DNA of 64,000 nt from Acuticoccus sediminis (GTDB lineage Bacteria > Pseudomonadota > Alphaproteobacteria > Rhizobiales > Amorphaceae). The notes under the pieces were generated by a model. It saw only the letters and a list, made by a program, of their open reading frames with translations, made no database searches and was not told the DNA's origin. Below are positions 1-7,867 of the stretch, one piece after another; position 1 is the first letter of the stretch; every line of letters starts with the position of its first letter. The stretch is taken from the NCBI RefSeq assembly GCF_003258595.1, contig NZ_QHHQ01000009.1:124001-188000 (forward strand), written 5' to 3'. Position numbers and translations under genes: made by a program.

Positions 1-517
1 GGATGACGCAGCAATCGGACAGGTCCCGGCGCGGGCGCTCCTGGAATAGGACGATCGGGACCCCGAGAGACCCGAAGGACTCGATCGCCCGGTCGCGCTC
101 GTCCTCCTTGCCGGAGAGGAGGAGGCACAGCCCGTCGGCCTGGGCGTAGCGCTCGCTGTGCGCCTGCGTCATCTGGTCGGGCTGGATGCCCTGGAGGGTG
201 AGCGACTGCCCTTCAGCGGACAGGCGGTTGCACAGCCCGGCGACGAGATGGGCGGTGAACGGCGCGCCCATGAAGGCGGGCGAATTGTCCATCACGACGA
301 TCGCCACCGTGACCCCGCGGGAGAACCGCAGGTCCCGCGCGGCCTTGTTCGGCCGGTAGTTGAGGTGGCGGATGGCATCCTCGATGCGATGGCGCGTTTC
401 GGGTCGCAGGCGCTGGGCGGTCCCGTTCACGACCATCGAGACGCTGGTCCGCGAGACCTCCGCCTGGCGTGCCACGTCGTCGAGTGTCGGCGCTCGGCGC
501 GGCCGGACCGCTTGCAT
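1..517 (-). CDS. LacI-family transcriptional regulator (3' part missing)
   Basis: The visible 172 residues begin with a LacI helix-turn-helix (TLDDVARQAEVSRTSVSMVV, about residues 10-29), followed by the hinge region (HLNYRPNKAARDLR) and the start of the periplasmic-binding-protein-like effector domain (VTVAIVVMDN). Proteins of this family repress sugar or related catabolic genes and release DNA on ligand binding. The frame stays open to the window edge, so the C-terminal half of the effector domain is outside. I chose the ATG; an in-frame TTG lies five codons upstream at 532. It diverges from the aldolase gene, so that gene is a plausible target, but this is inference. Confidence 0.9.
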   Translation of the reverse strand, partial: MQAVRPRRAPTLDDVARQAEVSRTSVSMVVNGTAQRLRPETRHRIEDAIRHLNYRPNKAARDLRFSRGVTVAIVVMDNSPAFMGAPFTAHLVAGLCNRLSAEGQSLTLQGIQPDQMTQAHSERYAQADGLCLLLSGKEDERDRAIESFGSLGVPIVLFQERPRRDLSDCCVI

Positions 518-831
518 CGTCTTCTTCGTCAAGGGTGGGCTTCCGTTGGCAGTTGAGGGCGTCGACCACCGGGCGCGGTTGAACGGGTCAACGTTGCACG
601 CGATGGCAAAGGATACCTCAACACGAGGAGGTCATTGGCCCTTTGCGGGACAGGAAACGCTTGCCCGCGGCCGTCGCGGGGATCACAGTGAGGGCCGGTA
701 CCGCCATGGCGAGCACCGTCCGGTGCACCGACCGAAGCGCCCTGTCACCTCCCGATTCCGGCCATAGCTCGATCGCGACCCCGGCACATCCCGCGCTGCG
801 ATGATGCGAGCGACCAGCACGAGACCCCTCC
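518..831. other. Intergenic region between divergent lacI-type and aldolase genes
   Basis: No convincing gene is visible in this 314-base stretch. A small inverted repeat, GTTGA-5-TCAAC, lies at 578-592 close to the LacI-type start and could be part of an operator. Divergent promoters must be here, but I could not pick clear -35/-10 pairs. Confidence 0.4.
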
Positions 832-1569
832 ATGGACCAACCCCTCTCCGATGCGACTGAACTCGGCCTCCGGACCGATCTCGCCGCCGCCTACCGCCTG
901 CTGGCACACTACGGCTTGGACGACACGATCTACACGCACACGTCCGTCCGCCTTCCGGGCGCGTCGCACCGATTCCTCATCAACCCCTACGGCATGACGT
1001 TCGACGAGATCCGGGCCAGCGACCTCGTGGTGGTGGACCCGGACGGCTATTCGGTCGACGGCGCGGACGACGTGAACCCGGCCGGCTTCACCATCCACAG
1101 CGCGATCCACATGGCGCGCGAGGACGCGATCTGTGTCATGCACACGCACACGCTCGCGGGGATGGCCGTCGCGGCGCTCCAGGGCGAGCTCCTGATGGTC
1201 AACCAGATGAGCATGGAGTTCTACGGCCGCCTCGCCTACCACGCCTACGAAGGCATCGCGCTCGACCTCTCGGAGCGCGAGCGGCTCCAGGCCGACCTCG
1301 GCGACAAGCCGGCCATGATACTGAAAAACCACGGACTTCTCACCGTGGGTCGGACCGTCGCGGAGGCCTTCTACTACATGTACTACCTGGAGATGGCCTG
1401 CCGCATCCAGATCGAGGCGCAGACGACCGGTGCGCCGCTCTCGCTCCCGTCGGACGAGACCGTCCGGCATGCGGCCCAACAGTTTTCATCGAAGTCGGTG
1501 AAGGGGACGCGGATGTGGCCGGCGATGCTTCGCAAACTGGACCGGATCGACAGCAGCTACCGGGACTGA
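832..1569 (+). CDS. Class II aldolase/adducin-family protein (copy 1)
   Basis: This 245-residue protein has the AraD/FucA-type class II aldolase fold. The zinc-binding histidines appear as MHTHT (H104, H106) and KNHGLL (H167). Characterised family members cleave or epimerise sugar phosphates such as L-fuculose-1-phosphate and L-ribulose-5-phosphate. This copy belongs to the loosely defined group annotated 'class II aldolase/adducin', many of whose members have no proven substrate. It is clearly paralogous to the protein encoded at 7045, sharing the LAAAYRL, YHGYEG/YHAYEG and NHGLLT blocks. It diverges from a LacI-type regulator and is followed on the same strand by a LysR-type gene. The family call is firm; the substrate is unknown. 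Confidence 0.88.
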   Translation: MDQPLSDATELGLRTDLAAAYRLLAHYGLDDTIYTHTSVRLPGASHRFLINPYGMTFDEIRASDLVVVDPDGYSVDGADDVNPAGFTIHSAIHMAREDAICVMHTHTLAGMAVAALQGELLMVNQMSMEFYGRLAYHAYEGIALDLSERERLQADLGDKPAMILKNHGLLTVGRTVAEAFYYMYYLEMACRIQIEAQTTGAPLSLPSDETVRHAAQQFSSKSVKGTRMWPAMLRKLDRIDSSYRD

Positions 1570-1711
1570 GGGTTGTCGCATCCGCCGGGCCGGTCCCGGT
1601 CCCTCAGGTCGCGAATGTCGCGGTGCGGCTCCATGGCACTGAAATTGCTGAATGATTCGAACTGCCCCGAGTTGATGTCGGAGCAGCCTGGTCCGCCGTG
1701 CGGGGGTCCTC

Positions 1712-2668
1712 GTGAATCTTCGGCAAATCGAGGTGTTTTGTGCAGTCATGCGATGCCGCACGGTGGTGGCGGCGTCGCACGAGCTCGGTATCAGCCAGCC
1801 GGCCGTCAGCAACTCGATCAAGCATCTGGAGGCGCAGCTCGGATTTCCGCTGTTCGAGCGTGTGTCCAACCGGCTCGTGCCGACGAACGACGCCCGCACG
1901 CTCTACAGTGATGCCGAGCCGGTCGAGGCGATGGCCCGCGCCCTCGCCTCGCGCGTCTCCGACATGCGGACGCTGCGCCGCGGAAGCCTCCGTGTGCTGA
2001 CGACGCAGGCCGTCGGCCGCTCGCTCGTCGCCCGCGCCGTCGCCCGCTTCGCCCAGCGCGGAAACGACCTCTACGTCTACTTCGATCAGCGCCGCATGGA
2101 GAGCATGATCGAGGGGCTGGAGGCGGGGTTCGCGGACCTCGGCTTCGGCGTCGCGCCGGCGCCGCGCCCGGGCATGACGATCGTCCCGGTCGCCTACGGC
2201 AAGATGATGGTCGCCCTGCCGAAGGGCCATCATCTCCTGTCGCAGTCCTACGTCAGTGCGGCGGACCTCGACGGGGAGCGGATCATCGGCCTCGATCCGA
2301 CGAGCCGGATCGGCATGATCGTGCGCAAGGCGTTCCAGGAGGAGGGGGTCGACTACGCCTGCAGCCTGGAGGTGCGGCACTGCACCAGCGCCTGCATGCT
2401 GGTGGAGGAGGGACTCGGCGTCGCTGTCGTCGACGCCTTCTCCGCCTCGGACACCATCGGCTGGAACATCGAGGTCCGGCCGTTCACGCCCGAGGTGGAG
2501 CTGTCGGCGTGCGCGCTCTACGTCACCTCGCGGCCGCTGTCGCGGCTCGCGAAGCGCTTCCTTTCCGACATCAGGCAGATCGACGTGGCGCCGCCGCCGC
2601 TGGCCGAGGCGCCCGGCTCACCCGAGGCGGGCGACGAGCGCCTTCGCCGCCGCCGCCGCATCGCCTAG
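1712..2668 (+). CDS. LysR-family transcriptional regulator
   Basis: The protein has 318 residues. The N-terminus is a LysR winged helix (NLRQIEVFCAVMRCRTVVAA, then ISQPAVSNSIKHLEAQLGFP), followed by a two-lobed substrate-binding-like effector domain. Start chosen is GTG, because the LysR helix begins immediately there and a G-rich stretch precedes it. The gene is not divergent from an obvious target. It shares the strand of the upstream aldolase, and its 3' end overlaps the convergent amidohydrolase gene by 51 bases. Likely targets are the flanking aldolase or the leftward amidohydrolase trio, which is inference. Confidence 0.9.
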   Translation: MNLRQIEVFCAVMRCRTVVAASHELGISQPAVSNSIKHLEAQLGFPLFERVSNRLVPTNDARTLYSDAEPVEAMARALASRVSDMRTLRRGSLRVLTTQAVGRSLVARAVARFAQRGNDLYVYFDQRRMESMIEGLEAGFADLGFGVAPAPRPGMTIVPVAYGKMMVALPKGHHLLSQSYVSAADLDGERIIGLDPTSRIGMIVRKAFQEEGVDYACSLEVRHCTSACMLVEEGLGVAVVDAFSASDTIGWNIEVRPFTPEVELSACALYVTSRPLSRLAKRFLSDIRQIDVAPPPLAEAPGSPEAGDERLRRRRRIA

Positions 2669-3976
2669 CACGTCGCGCTCGGCGACGGTCCGGATCACGC
2701 GATCGCGCATCACGACCACGCCGTCGACGATGGTCGTCGAGACATCGCTCGACTTCATCGAATGCACGAGCTGGACGACGACGTCGTGGGTCGGCGTCGT
2801 GTGGGCCATCGCCTCGACGTCGAAGAGGGCGAGATCGGCGCGCTTGCCGACTTCGATACTGCCGACGAGGTGATCGAGGCCGATCGCGGCCGCGCCCTCG
2901 ATGGTCGCCATGCGGATGGCCCGCTGCGGGCTGATCGCTTCCGGCTCGACCGGGTGGGTGCGTTGCAGCAGGCGGGTGATGCGCAGGACGTCGAGCACCC
3001 CTTGCGCGTTGTTGTTGGCCGCCCCGTCCGTGCCGAACGAGACGCGGCAGCCGGCGTGCATGTAGTCGCTCACCGGCGCGTTGCGGTCGCCGCAGAAGAG
3101 GTTGCTGAACGGGTTGTGGGAGATCGCGGTGTTGGTCTCGCCGAGATGGTCCACCTCGCCCGGCGCCACCTGCACCGCGTGCACGGCGAGGAAGTTCGGG
3201 CCCAGCGCGTCCAGCGAATGCAGCCACTCGACGACGCCGTCGTACCCGTAGTGGGTGCGGACCGACTCGACCGCGCCCTTGTACTCGGCGGTGTGGGCGC
3301 TGCAGCGGATGCCGTGCTCGCGGGCGAAGTCGCGCGTCGCGATCACCGCCTTGTCGCTGGCGTTGACGCCTGGCGTGTTCGGTCCGGTCATGATGGTGAC
3401 GCGGCCGGCGTCGTGCTCCTCGCGGTATTTCTCGAGCAACGCGGCGACGGCGCGGATGCCGTCCTCCGGTGTCTCCTTCACTTCCGTGGGGATGCCGGTG
3501 CCCATGTCCATCACCGTGCGCGCCAGCCCGGCGCGAACGCCGACGGCGCGCATACCCTCGATGGTCTCCTCGGCGAGCTCGGGGATGCGGTTGAGGAAGT
3601 GGTGGTCCACCAGCGTGGTGGTGCCGTTGCGCACCGCCTCCAGGCTGCCGAGCATGGCCGACAGGCGGCTGTCCTCGGGGCGCATCTCGACGCCCGAGCG
3701 GTAGATGTAGTCGAGGTAGATGCCGAGGGGACGCTCCTCGTAGACGCCGCGGAACAGCGTCTGGAAGAGGTGCACATGGGTGTTGACGAGCCCCGGCATC
3801 AGGAGGCGCCCGGTCCCGTCGATCACCTCCTCCCCGTCCTCCGGCGCGAGGGGCTCGGCGGACACGGCGACGATCTCGCCGTCGCGCACCCGCACCCAGC
3901 CGGGCTCGAGGATGGTGAACTCGGTGTCGACCGTGAGGACGGTCGCGCCGGCGATCAGGAGGTCGGTGCGCTGCAT
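2618..3976 (-). CDS. Amidohydrolase-superfamily protein (TrzA/SAH-deaminase/guanine-deaminase-like)
   Basis: At 452 residues, this protein has the metal-dependent amidohydrolase TIM barrel. The first-strand metal motif is NTHVH (H67, H69), further ligands are in CSAHTAEY (H228) and LAVHAVQ (H266), and the catalytic aspartate is in GTDGAANNN (D317). This pattern fits the cytosine/guanine/SAH-deaminase and TrzA/AtzA chlorohydrolase branch, whose members deaminate or dechlorinate N-heterocycles. The gene is last of a leftward trio: its start follows the HMGL-like stop by one base, so the two are probably translationally coupled. An aminohydrolase acting on a ring nitrogen compound is likely; the substrate is undetermined. 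Confidence 0.9.
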   Translation of the reverse strand: MQRTDLLIAGATVLTVDTEFTILEPGWVRVRDGEIVAVSAEPLAPEDGEEVIDGTGRLLMPGLVNTHVHLFQTLFRGVYEERPLGIYLDYIYRSGVEMRPEDSRLSAMLGSLEAVRNGTTTLVDHHFLNRIPELAEETIEGMRAVGVRAGLARTVMDMGTGIPTEVKETPEDGIRAVAALLEKYREEHDAGRVTIMTGPNTPGVNASDKAVIATRDFAREHGIRCSAHTAEYKGAVESVRTHYGYDGVVEWLHSLDALGPNFLAVHAVQVAPGEVDHLGETNTAISHNPFSNLFCGDRNAPVSDYMHAGCRVSFGTDGAANNNAQGVLDVLRITRLLQRTHPVEPEAISPQRAIRMATIEGAAAIGLDHLVGSIEVGKRADLALFDVEAMAHTTPTHDVVVQLVHSMKSSDVSTTIVDGVVVMRDRVIRTVAERDVLGDAAAAAKALVARLG

Positions 3977-3977
3977 C

Positions 3978-5171
3978 TCAGTAGCCCCGGCGCAGGACGT
4001 CGCGGCAGAGCTGCTCGAACTCGCGGTCGGTCACCCAGTTCGGGTAGGTGTTGCGCTGGCGAAGGAGGTCCTCCAGCGCGAAGATGATGTGCTCGACCGA
4101 GCCGTCGGTGACGGTGGCGTTGTCGATGCCCATCGCGCCGAGCTTGGAGCGGACGCTGCCGGTGTTGATGGTGCCGGGCGCCCAGACCACCGTCTCGACG
4201 TTGCCGACGGCGCGCGGGTCGATCGGGAACTTGGCGTGGATGCGCTCCTCGTAGGGGATGTGCGCCTCGGCGGCCCAGTAGGCACCGTCGATCATGAAGC
4301 CGTTGTCGCCGGTGACGGGGCTGTGCAGCGGGCCGTTGAAGCCGGTGCGCTCGCGCACGAGGTGCGAGACCTCCGTCAGGCGGTCGAGCTTGACCCCCGC
4401 ATCGACGCCGTAGAGCGCTGCGAGCGCGGTGACGATCTCGGCCATCTGGATGTGCCCGCAGTGGTGGCCGATGCCGTTCATGCACACGTCCGCCGCGCTG
4501 GCGCCGGCGGCGAGCGAGGCGATCGCGGTCATGGTCGCGTTGCCGTAGAAGTTGGAAAGGTGGATGTAGAGCGGCGGTGCGTCCGGCACGTCGCGGCGCA
4601 GGGCCGAGTAGAACGCCTTGGCGCCCTCCGGCGTGAGCGCGAAGCGGAAGTAGCTGTCGTGGAAGCTCTGGCTGCGGCAGCCGAGCGCGACGCCGGCCCG
4701 CACGATGTCCACCACCTCCTTGTAGGCGTAGGCCTCCGCGAAGCCGTGGCTGACGCCGCGGTTGCTCTCGCGCACCGGATCGGCGAGGCGGCTGAAGTGA
4801 TCCGCGTCGTTGGCGGACTCGAAGCAGATCTCGTCGCAGCCGGCGGCGATGCCGTCCTTCGCCCAGGTCTCGGCCATCGGATGGCGGGCACGGAAGGTAC
4901 CGACGACGCGGGCGGAGAGGTTCTTCTCGGCCAGCCCCTCGGCGACGGTGAAGCCGTCCTTCCAGGAGAGGTTCACGATGAGTTCGCGCACGCCGATGTC
5001 CGACAGGGCCGCGCCGATCTCGATCATGTCCGATGCGGTGTGCAGACTTCCGGAGACGCCGGACTGAAGCGACCGGATCGTACTGTCGACGATGTATGTC
5101 TCGGGCGCGAAGTTGAGCTGCGCCTTCGCCTCCGGAACATCGTTGAACTCGAACTTGTCAGCGATCAGCAT
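3978..5171 (-). CDS. HMGL/isopropylmalate-synthase-like (DRE-TIM) enzyme, atypical
   Basis: The product is 397 residues. The start is ATG with AAGGG about nine bases upstream. The protein looks like the pyruvate carboxyltransferase/HMG-CoA lyase TIM barrel but with altered signatures. The usual D-x-T-L-R-D/E is DSTIRS (residues 29-34). The HxH(N/D) metal pair region reads HLSNFYGN (H204, S206, N207), and the glycine loop reads NGIGHHCGH (232-240). Family members make or break C-C bonds at alpha-keto acids using a divalent metal. Lying between a carbamoylase-type hydrolase and a deaminase-like hydrolase, it may process a product of that pathway. The broad superfamily call is moderately sure; the reaction is unknown. 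Confidence 0.7.
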   Translation of the reverse strand: MLIADKFEFNDVPEAKAQLNFAPETYIVDSTIRSLQSGVSGSLHTASDMIEIGAALSDIGVRELIVNLSWKDGFTVAEGLAEKNLSARVVGTFRARHPMAETWAKDGIAAGCDEICFESANDADHFSRLADPVRESNRGVSHGFAEAYAYKEVVDIVRAGVALGCRSQSFHDSYFRFALTPEGAKAFYSALRRDVPDAPPLYIHLSNFYGNATMTAIASLAAGASAADVCMNGIGHHCGHIQMAEIVTALAALYGVDAGVKLDRLTEVSHLVRERTGFNGPLHSPVTGDNGFMIDGAYWAAEAHIPYEERIHAKFPIDPRAVGNVETVVWAPGTINTGSVRSKLGAMGIDNATVTDGSVEHIIFALEDLLRQRNTYPNWVTDREFEQLCRDVLRRGY

Positions 5172-5197
5172 GGAACGACCCTTGTTGTGACAGGTGC

Positions 5198-6511
5198 TTA
5201 GCGGAGGGAGGCGGCGTCCGAGACGGCGTTGAAGAGCCAGTCGGTGAGGACGGTGGTTCCGGCCATGAAGTCGTCGATCTCCATGGCCTCGTCCGGGTTG
5301 TGGCTGCCGTTGGCGTTGCGCAGGAGGATCATCGCCGTCGGCACGCCCGCGGCGGCGAAGGCGGCCGCGTCGTGGGACCCGGGGCTGCCGAGGAGGATCG
5401 ACGGGACGTCCTGCCGCCGGGCGCTCTCGGTCAGCGCCGCGATGAGCTCCGGCGCCATGGTGCCGACCGGCACGCCCGTGCGTGGCCCGAGGTCGATCCT
5501 GACGCCACGCCGCGCCTCGATCTCCGCGAGGGCGTCGAGGAGGTCGGCCTCGAGGCTGGCGAGCTGGGCCTCGTCGTAGCATCGCACGTCGAGGCTGAAG
5601 CGGACCTCGCCCGGGACGTGCGTGAGGCTGTGCTGCTCCGGGTCGGTGAAGAACTGGCCGATGGTGACGGCCATCGGCCGGCCGGCGGCCTCGTTCGCCT
5701 GCCAGACGTCGTCGAGGTAGCTGGCGACGTCGACCGCGCCCGTCACGGCGTCCCGGCGGAAGCGGCGGGGGAGGCCGACGTGGTTGTATTCGCCGATCAC
5801 CCGGGCGTTGGGATAGCGGAAGTTTCCGGGCACGGCGGTGCAGACCGCCATCGGCAGCCCGTCGACCAGGAGGCTCGGCGCCTGCTCGATATGGAGCTCG
5901 GCGTAGGCGGCGACCGACTCCGGCGCAAGCGAGGCGTCCCCGCGCGCGACGCACTCCGGGTCGGCGCCGCATTCGCGCATCTGGTCGGCGAGGGTGCGGC
6001 CGGTATCGACGCGGGTCGCGTCCAGCGCGGACGTTGGCAGCGTTCCCAGCGCGGCGCGGCTGCCGAGGTAGGAGACGCGGAACCACATGCTCTCCTCGGC
6101 GCGGATCGCCATGGTGGTGAGGTCGCACGTCGCCTCGACGCCGAGGGAGCGCAGGGCACGCATCGCGGTGAGGCCGGCGACGACGCCGGCGGCGCCGTCG
6201 AAGTTGCCGCCATGGGGCACGCTGTCGAGGTGGGAGCCGATGACGATGCGCGGGGCGGCGCGGTCGCGGCCGGGGAGCGTCGCGAAGGAGTTGGCGGCGA
6301 AGTCGGTCGAGACCTCGAACCCGCACTCGCGGGCGACGAGGGCGAACTGCCGGTGGGCCTTGTTCTCGCCCTCGCCGTAGGGGTCGCGGGTGACGCCGGG
6401 CTCGTCGATCGACAGGGCGCGGAGATCGTCGAACAGGCCGGCGGCGAAGTCGCGCTGCGCGGCGACGGCTTCGGCGATGGCGGGGGAGTCGTTCATGATG
6501 CGCTCGCTCAC
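5198..6511 (-). CDS. M20-family hydantoinase/carbamoylase (Zn-dependent amidase)
   Basis: This 437-residue protein matches the AmaB/HyuC/AllC group that hydrolyses N-carbamoyl amino acids, ureidoglycolate-type ureides or beta-ureidopropionate. Visible zinc motifs are GSHLDSVPHGG (H94, D96), GNFDGAAG (D105) and RAEESMWF (E139, E140), in the order expected for M20 enzymes. The lid/dimerisation domain carries HIEQ and NHVGLPRR-like blocks (here YNHVGLPRR). I chose GTG at the 5' end, preceded by GAGG about six bases away; an in-frame ATG lies five codons later. It is the first gene of the leftward trio with the HMGL-like and amidohydrolase genes. Confidence 0.92.
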   Translation of the reverse strand: MSERIMNDSPAIAEAVAAQRDFAAGLFDDLRALSIDEPGVTRDPYGEGENKAHRQFALVARECGFEVSTDFAANSFATLPGRDRAAPRIVIGSHLDSVPHGGNFDGAAGVVAGLTAMRALRSLGVEATCDLTTMAIRAEESMWFRVSYLGSRAALGTLPTSALDATRVDTGRTLADQMRECGADPECVARGDASLAPESVAAYAELHIEQAPSLLVDGLPMAVCTAVPGNFRYPNARVIGEYNHVGLPRRFRRDAVTGAVDVASYLDDVWQANEAAGRPMAVTIGQFFTDPEQHSLTHVPGEVRFSLDVRCYDEAQLASLEADLLDALAEIEARRGVRIDLGPRTGVPVGTMAPELIAALTESARRQDVPSILLGSPGSHDAAAFAAAGVPTAMILLRNANGSHNPDEAMEIDDFMAGTTVLTDWLFNAVSDAASLR

Positions 6512-6633
6512 TCAAACCTCGAATGTGAGCCGTCGGAATGCTGCACGAGGGGGGCCGAATTTCGACCCATGTGCGTCTGCATCCTGAGTAGAGCCGCAAC
6601 CGGACGGCAGGCGACCTCGAAAGGGCGGGCCAA

Positions 6634-6652
6634 CTATAATGCCGAATTATAG
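6634..6652. promoter_or_regulatory. Inverted repeat, possible operator
   Basis: A perfect seven-base inverted repeat, CTATAAT-5-ATTATAG, lies about 120 bases upstream of the carbamoylase start. It is AT-rich and could be a repressor site or overlap a -10 region (TATAAT is included). The assignment is from symmetry only. Confidence 0.4.
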
Positions 6653-6771
6653 ACGGCCGTCCTGGGTTGCGGATGCAGAAGAAACGAAGAAGAAATTTGA
6701 CGCCGTAAAACTGAAAGCGTTCGCGAATCTTTTCGAAAGTCTTCCGCGAGAATCGGAATAGATTGCTTAAA

Positions 6772-6783
6772 ATCGTATACAAT
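6772..6783. promoter_or_regulatory. GTATAC-centred palindrome, possible GntR-type operator
   Basis: ATCGTATACAAT is nearly symmetric around GTATAC (6775-6780) and resembles the TTGTATACAA-like sites bound by many FCD-type GntR regulators. It sits in the AT-rich divergent region and could control either operon. No GntR gene is adjacent; the nearest one in the window is at 23408. Confidence 0.35.
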
Positions 6784-6903
6784 CAGTGAAATATGACGAG
6801 ATATACGAAACGAAATCGATAAAAATGCCTAACGAAGCGCGCGAAGCGCAGCGGCTTCAACTGAAGTAATCAAACCATGGAAGCGTGAGAATTTGATGCC
6901 TAC

Positions 6904-6936
6904 TGCAACGGCAGGGTGGTGGCGTCGGCCGTTGCA
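6904..6936 (+). other. Nine-base-pair hairpin in the leader of the aldolase/ABC run
   Basis: TGCAACGGC and GCCGTTGCA are perfect reverse complements separated by 15 bases, about 110 bases ahead of the aldolase start. If transcribed it forms a stable stem in the 5' leader. It lacks a following T-run, so it is not a classical terminator; an operator or leader structure is possible. Confidence 0.35.
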
Positions 6937-7044
6937 TCGCCTTGCAGCCGTTTCTGTGCCCGCTCTATGGTCATGGTCACAAAGCAGGCAGACGGCATTC
7001 CTTCTCAATCTCGACCGAGGAGGCGCCACGTCCGAGGACAGACC

Positions 7045-7836
7045 ATGTTGTCCGTGACCACCGACATGCGCCCAGGCGATCCCACCCGGTTCGAGCGACC
7101 GGCGCACATCAGTGAAAGCGAGTGGGCCGTGCGCGTCGACCTTGCGGCCGCGTACCGCCTCATCGCCCGCCATGGCATGTCCGATCTCGTCCAGACGCAC
7201 ATTTCCGCCCGCGTCCCCGGGCGGCCCGGCAACTTCCTGATCAACCGCTTCGGGATGCTCTTCTCCGAGATCACCGCCTCCTCGCTCCTCGAGATCGACT
7301 CCGAGGGCCGGCCGGTCGATCCGGAGGTGAAGCGCATCAACTACGCGGGCTTCGTCATCCACGGCGCGATCCACGAGACGCGGCCCGACGTCTTCTGCGT
7401 CATGCACGCCCACACCGAGGCCGGCATCGCCGTATCGGCGCTGGAGGAGGGGCTGCTGCCGATGTCGCAGTGGGCCATGCTCTTCTATAACCGCCTCGGC
7501 TACCACGGATACGAGGGCGTCGCCCTCGAGCTCGGCGAGCGCGAGCGTATCGTCGCCGACATGGGCGCGCACTGGGCGATGCTGATGTGCAACCACGGCC
7601 TGCTGACCGCAGGCCGCTCCATCGCCCACGCGTTCTACCTCATGTACTACCTCGACCGCGCCTGCCGCGTGCAGCTGAAGGCGCAGGCCAGCGGCGGACG
7701 GATCGTCATTCCCGATCCGGACACCTGCGAGAAGGCCGCCCGCCAGTTCGAGGACGACCCTGTGCCCATGGGCGAGCGCGAGTGGCCCGCCCTCCTGCGT
7801 GAACTCGATCTGATCGATCCCAGCTACCGCACCTGA
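7045..7836 (+). CDS. Class II aldolase/adducin-family protein (copy 2)
   Basis: The protein has 263 residues, starting at an ATG preceded by GAGGACAG. It has the class II aldolase domain with metal-binding MHAHT (H121, H123) and CNHGLLT (H184). It is a close paralogue of the protein at 832, with a longer N-terminus. It opens a long rightward run that continues into an amino-acid-type ABC importer 31 bases downstream, so it probably handles a compound imported by that system or its breakdown product. Family assignment is strong; substrate unknown. Longer in-frame starts exist upstream but lack a good ribosome site and add no conserved sequence. Confidence 0.88.
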   Translation: MLSVTTDMRPGDPTRFERPAHISESEWAVRVDLAAAYRLIARHGMSDLVQTHISARVPGRPGNFLINRFGMLFSEITASSLLEIDSEGRPVDPEVKRINYAGFVIHGAIHETRPDVFCVMHAHTEAGIAVSALEEGLLPMSQWAMLFYNRLGYHGYEGVALELGERERIVADMGAHWAMLMCNHGLLTAGRSIAHAFYLMYYLDRACRVQLKAQASGGRIVIPDPDTCEKAARQFEDDPVPMGEREWPALLRELDLIDPSYRT

Positions 7837-7867
7837 TCCCTGCCGCCAGCCAAATTCGGAGCGTTCC

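Larger units (their letters stand above)
6512..7044. other. AT-rich divergent intergenic region
   Basis: This 533-base region separates the leftward carbamoylase trio from the rightward aldolase/ABC run and is much richer in A/T than its surroundings, especially about 6690-6850. It holds three palindromic elements listed separately (6634-6652, 6772-6783, 6904-6936). No plausible gene was found. Promoters for both directions are expected here. Confidence 0.6.

Noticed and set aside
3978-6782. A very long minus-strand open frame running through the HMGL-like gene and on across the carbamoylase gene region.
   Set aside because: Only the 397-residue part after the ATG at 5171 looks like a protein. 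The remainder is arginine- and proline-rich out-of-frame sequence over the carbamoylase gene.
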